Source: Bryum argenteum
Lineage: Eukaryota > Streptophyta > Bryopsida > Bryales > Bryaceae
Assembly: GCA_037043015.1 (NCBI GenBank)
Contig: CM073325.1
Location: forward strand, 8,287,001-8,351,000
DNA length: 64,000 nt
Direction: 5' to 3'
Made by a program: the position numbers and the translations under genes. Positions 60,627 to 64,000 of this stretch are shown here, piece after piece; within the stretch, counting starts at the first letter, position 1, and every line of letters starts with the position of its first letter. The notes beneath the pieces are model-generated. The model saw nothing but the letters and a program-made list of their open reading frames with translations. It made no database searches and was not told where the DNA came from.

Positions 60627-61521
60627 TTAACCCCTAACTTTCCTTGAAGCCCGAAATGGGCTTTTGCAATTCCGGGCAGCCTAGATGAAGGGGTTAAAAG
60701 TAATATTTTTGACTAAGAATTTTATTGGGTTCTCCTTATACTGCAAAGTGTATGTGGTAAAATTTGCAAAGTCAAATTCCAATGTTTGAGTCTTCTAGGA
60801 CGATCCTTGGGTTGCGAGCCGAGATGGGGCAGCTCAAAAAAGTAACCTTTTTTATTTTATTTTTTTTGAAACATGATCATTACTAAATCACTACTCAAAT
60901 TTCAAAGTGACTCAAGTCAAAAAGTTTACCAATTTTACAAGGGCAGCCTCCAAAAAAATTTAAAACCGATCTTCGCAATACCCAAAAAAACTTGGGAGAC
61001 AAACTTTGGATGTTATGATCTCTCAAATGGTAAACATCCAACGGTCAAATTTTTAAAGAGTAATCACGCATATTCTTAGGTACAAGATCTTACGGTTGGA
61101 AGTTTTAGAAAAAGAAAAGAAATTGGTTCACACCCCACGAGTGCATAGAGGTAGAGTTTTTTTGGGTATTGCGAAGATTGGTTTTAAATTTTTTTGGAGG
61201 CTGCCCTTGTAAAATTGGTAAACTTTTTGACTTGAGTCACTTTGAAATTTGAGTAGTGATTTAGTAATGATCATGTTTCAAAAAAAAATAAAATAAAAAA
61301 AGTTACTTTTTTGAGCTGCCCCATCTCGGCTCGCAACCCAAGGATCGTCCTAGAAGACTCAAAAATTGGAATTTGACTTTGCAAATTTTACCACATACAA
61401 TTTGCAATATAAGGAGGACCCAATAAAATTCTTAGTCAAAAATATTACTTCTAACCCCTTCATCTGGGCTGCCCGGAATTGCAAAAGCCCATTTCGGGCT
61501 TCAAGGAAAGTTAGGGGTTAA
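60627..61521. mobile_element. Foldback TTAA element, 895 bp, with ~365-bp arms
   Basis: TTAA-CCCCTAACTTTCC at 60627, GGAAAGTTAGGGG-TTAA ending 61521. The left arm (60631-60991) is repeated in inverse almost exactly at 61157-61517, around a ~165-bp spacer. Each arm starts with the hairpin AAGCCC-GAAAT-GGGCTT (60647-60663 on the left). The spacer keeps the family core ('aacatccaacggtcaaattt', 'tacaagatcttacggttgga'). Inserted exactly at the TTAA of the 26-bp repeat. The arms look about 98% identical, so it is young. A transcript would form a long double-stranded RNA. Confidence 0.93.
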
Positions 61522-61673
61522 CATGGTAGAAATATGGAGTTATTTAACATGGTAGAAATATGGAGTTATTTAACATAGTAGAAATATGGAGTTATTTAAC
61601 ATGGTAGAAATATGGAGTTATTTAACATGGTAGAAATATGGAGTTATTTAACATGGTAGAAATATGGAGTTAT

Positions 61674-61941
61674 TTAACCCCTAAACGACCACGGCCACCG
61701 ATTCGTCTTTTACAGTCAAGGCCAAATAAAATTTACAGTCAACTTCAAATGTTTTGATCTCACATCTAGTGATGATCCAACGGTTGAAAATTTCCACACT
61801 ACTACCAATGGTAGTCTACTTCAAGATCCTACGGTTGAATTTATCAAAAGTTTCCAAAAATATTGGAGGTACCTCATTAGTACATAGTGGTCAGTGTTGG
61901 GATTTCAAGCTCCCAAAACATCGTGGATCTTTAGGGGTTAA
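61674..61941 (+). mobile_element. TTAA-flanked miniature element, 268 bp
   Basis: TTAA-CCCCTAAACG at 61674 and TTTAGGGG-TTAA ending 61941. Same length as the 4883 element, and shares 'aagatcctacggttgaa' and a 'gatccaacggttgaaaat' variant of the core. Inserted at the same position of the 26-bp repeat as the foldback element. Only a weak 3-bp stem (CGG-CCA-CCG) follows the tip. Confidence 0.9.
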
Positions 61942-62283
61942 CATGGTAGAAAGATGGAGTTATTCAACATGGTAGAAAGATGGAGCTATTCAACATGGTA
62001 GAAATATGGAGTTATTCAACATGGTAGAAATATGGAGTTATTTAACATGGTAGAAATATGGAGTTATTTAACATGGTAGACATATTACACGCTTTCATAA
62101 ATGTAAGTTCTTTGTTCCAACTTAACTTTTATGTAATCTATAGCATCAATGATGAACACTTCTAACCTTTTGGGTGAGCATTTGATAATTTCCGTTTGAA
62201 TCCTTTGTAGTGATAACATGTTGGTTATTTCATTGAAGCTAGCGTAGTAGCATAGTGTCCATCTTGGGATGTGTGAACTACCA

Positions 62284-62583
62284 TGAGAGAATGTGGGAAT
62301 ATAAAAGGCATTTGGCCATGAAGAGAGGGGAAACCTTAGAAAAATGGCGGAGGAGAAATGCCGCCTCGTTGAAGACCAAATGTGCTCCACCCCGTAGGAG
62401 GACTGGTGATGTAGACATTGTTTGCGTTCGCACCACTGATTTGTGACATAGGTCCCTGCGAATCCATGGAGCGAAGTGCGCTAGAAAGAAAGAAACTACG
62501 AGCAGGCAAGATAAAGTGAATGACGACAAAGGTGGTCCTAGGTTTAAGAGGGAAATGAAAATGGAAAGCGTACATGAGAGAGC
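62284..62583 (+). repeat. Segmental duplication, unit B, part 2
   Basis: Counterpart of 57731-58110, ending in 'gggaaatgaaaatggaaagc'. In unit A the purine-rich minisatellite follows; in unit B a different 45-bp array follows at the corresponding place. Confidence 0.85.
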
Positions 62584-62765
62584 GTTATTTGTATACACAC
62601 ACACCAAGTTCCTATTTTGACTACAAGCATGTTATTTGTATACACACACCAAGTTCCTATTTTGACTACAAGCATGTTATTTGTATACACACACCAAGTT
62701 CCTATTTTGACTACAAGCATGTTATTTGTATACACACACCAAGTTCCTATTTTGACTACAAGCAT
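62584..62765 (+). repeat. 45-bp tandem repeat, four copies
   Basis: Unit begins 'gttatttgtatacacacacc' and ends 'ttttgactacaagcat'. The copies are identical except for an extra AC in the first. Because 45 is divisible by three, frames stay open on both strands; these are not genes. Confidence 0.95.
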
Positions 62766-63639
62766 CTCGATTTCATAAATTTTGGGGGATTCGAATTTAA
62801 GATTTAACATAAGTAAGTTATTACATTCCATGGTTGCATAGCCGAAATTTACATTATAAATACAAAAATCTCAAAAAAGGCGATTTCAAGGGTAGAACTA
62901 GGCCTTTCTTTGCAAATAGAGTAAAGCAAAATATAGCTTTCTCATAAATTGTTATTTTGATTACATATGTGGGAATGCTCAATTCCCAAGTGCAAACTTT
63001 CTTAAATGGTTCGCCACCGTGTTGCTGTAAAATGTGAAAAGAAGGGTTGGTTTACACTACAATGGAAAAGGCTACTAGTCAGTCAACAATTTCATTTTCA
63101 ACTCATGATCACATTTCAAGAGCCTCAATTTCAACCAATGACATTTGAGATTTCTACTTAATTTCTTCACCCGTGAACTTCTCTAGTGTAGTGTAGAGAG
63201 GCTCTAAGAAAGTTCAATTCTTCTAATAGGGGCTTATTTTTGTTTTGAATAGAAGGTATATTTATTTCACACTCTTTCTCGATGTTCTGTATTTGTCATT
63301 ATGATTACAATTCAATGTTGTCTATGTACAAATCTTTCTTTTAGATTCTTAGAAAGAGTGGGTCATATTCTACTTTAATAAATTCTGATTATTGTTTTCA
63401 TGGTGGTTAGAGGTGCGGTATGAGGTGTTTGGTATTATAGAGGTCGAATGGGCTAGAATTTGGAGATAAGAGGTGTGACATCATAGAGGTCAAGTGTGAT
63501 ATCGCGAAAATGAAAATCATGGAAATGAGGTTACAAAGATTATACATAAGGGGCGGGGTATGGGTGCAATTTAGTTTGATTTTACAATGCTCATGCACTT
63601 TACTTAGGAGTTAGAAGTGTGTACTCAAAATACACCGCT
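62766..63639. other. Intergenic inside unit B
   Basis: No gene or further element recognised. Confidence 0.55.
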
Positions 63640-64000
63640 ACATGCTTATTTGAAATTTGTTATCACGTAGTATATTCTTGAATACAATCTTAGAGTCAGG
63701 TATTTTATAATTCTAAAGTTATTGTAAGTATCACTTGTCAGAATAAGCAAATGACATTTCCATTACTAAAAAACCTATAATAACTCCTAAGATTGAAAGA
63801 CATATCCACCAAATTGCAATTCCAATATATATTATTGACTTGGTTGAAAGCAAGAACACCCTTAGAAAATACAAGAATTTGGATTAGATTCTCCCCTCGA
63901 GGAGTATTAGTTCCTTAGGGACAAGCCAGAGTAGTTTTTATCTACAGTAATTCTCATATTCTAAGTAAGTGAGCCCACCATTTGCAGGTAAATATTCTGA
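63640..64000 (+). repeat. Segmental duplication, unit B, part 3 (runs off window)
   Basis: Counterpart of 58800-59265. The segment at 63874-63963 is inverted relative to unit A, after which direct similarity resumes to the window edge. Confidence 0.75.

Larger units (their letters stand above)
60601..62071 (+). repeat. 26-bp tandem array, 12 units, split by two insertions
   Basis: Unit 'aacatggtagaaatatggag'+ttattt. One unit before the first element (60601-60626), six between the elements (61518-61673), five after the second (61938-62067). Each unit junction reads TTAA or TCAA, offering a regularly spaced TTAA target. Some units after the second element read 'gatgg' for 'tatgg'. Confidence 0.95.
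60219..62283 (+). repeat. Segmental duplication, unit B, part 1
   Basis: Counterpart of 54003-54600, interrupted by a 26-bp tandem array and two TTAA elements between 60601 and 62071. With these removed the two units align through 'tattacacgctttcataa', 'tatgtaatctata' and 'gaagctagcgtagtagcata'. Confidence 0.85.

Noticed and set aside
4883-61941. CCCTAAA strings as interstitial telomeric repeats
   Set aside because: Each is a single unit at the tip of a TTAA-flanked inverted repeat, not a tandem telomeric array. The two-unit strings at 7259 and 46811 are too short to call.
60601-62071. CRISPR-like array
   Set aside because: The 26-bp units are contiguous without spacers and the genome is eukaryotic; the interruptions are transposable elements.
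62544-62831. Overlapping ORFs with a 15-residue repeat (YLYTHTP.. and LVVKIGTWCVYTNN..)
   Set aside because: They come from a 45-bp tandem repeat, whose length keeps frames open on both strands. No coding signature.
1-64000. tRNA and rRNA genes
   Set aside because: I found no convincing B-box-like GGTTCGANTCC with a matching A-box, nor rRNA signatures, on either strand by eye; a tRNAscan run would be decisive.

Overview
The window is nuclear DNA of a streptophyte plant. Its genes are split by short GT-AG introns. They match plant families closely: a Golgi UDP-glucuronate 4-epimerase, a cyclophilin-40, a tRNA-dihydrouridine synthase 3 with CCCH zinc fingers, and a plant WDR44-like WD40 protein. 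A plant-type LINE and a wreck of a hAT-like transposase gene are also present. The combination of sparse genes and AT-rich intergenic DNA full of small elements fits a non-seed plant (bryophyte, lycophyte, fern or charophyte alga). I cannot name the genus.

Layout: 1-1491 (minus) is the 3'-truncated epimerase GAE, with a possible leader exon and intron up to about 3.6 kb. 3.7-21.4 kb is gene-free and holds TTAA-flanked elements, a TA-flanked pogo-like miniature element, a CACTA-type miniature element, a second TA-flanked miniature element, foldback DNA, and about 4.4 kb of strongly strand-asymmetric A/C-rich sequence. 22.0-25.3 kb is a 5'-truncated LINE with a target-site duplication and one frameshift. 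29.8-32.7 kb (plus) is a complete nine-exon CYP40. 34.9-37.5 kb holds two opposed copies of one ~980-bp TTAA element. 38.0-42.7 kb (plus) is a complete ten-exon DUS3. 44.2-46.6 kb (minus) is the broken hAT-like gene. 48.2-53.2 kb (minus) is a complete nine-exon WD40 gene. 54.0-64.0 kb is a tandem segmental duplication whose two halves carry different insertions and repeat expansions.

The most unusual content is a family of at least twelve intergenic elements, about 6.4 kb or 10% of the window. Each has the form TTAA - CCCCTAAA... - variable interior - ...TTTAGGGG - TTAA. The TTAA target duplication and C-rich tip resemble the piggyBac superfamily, which to my knowledge is rare in land plants. 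Two copies sit at the same phase of a 26-bp tandem repeat, so the window itself shows empty and filled sites and proves that TTAA is duplicated on insertion. Most copies also carry a small hairpin just inside one end only. Its stem sequence differs between copies but stays complementary, which suggests a structural signal kept by selection or by transposition. No transposase for this family is present here.

The genes share no evident pathway: cell-wall pectin precursor synthesis (GAE), protein folding with Hsp90 (CYP40), tRNA modification (DUS3) and a WD40 scaffold.
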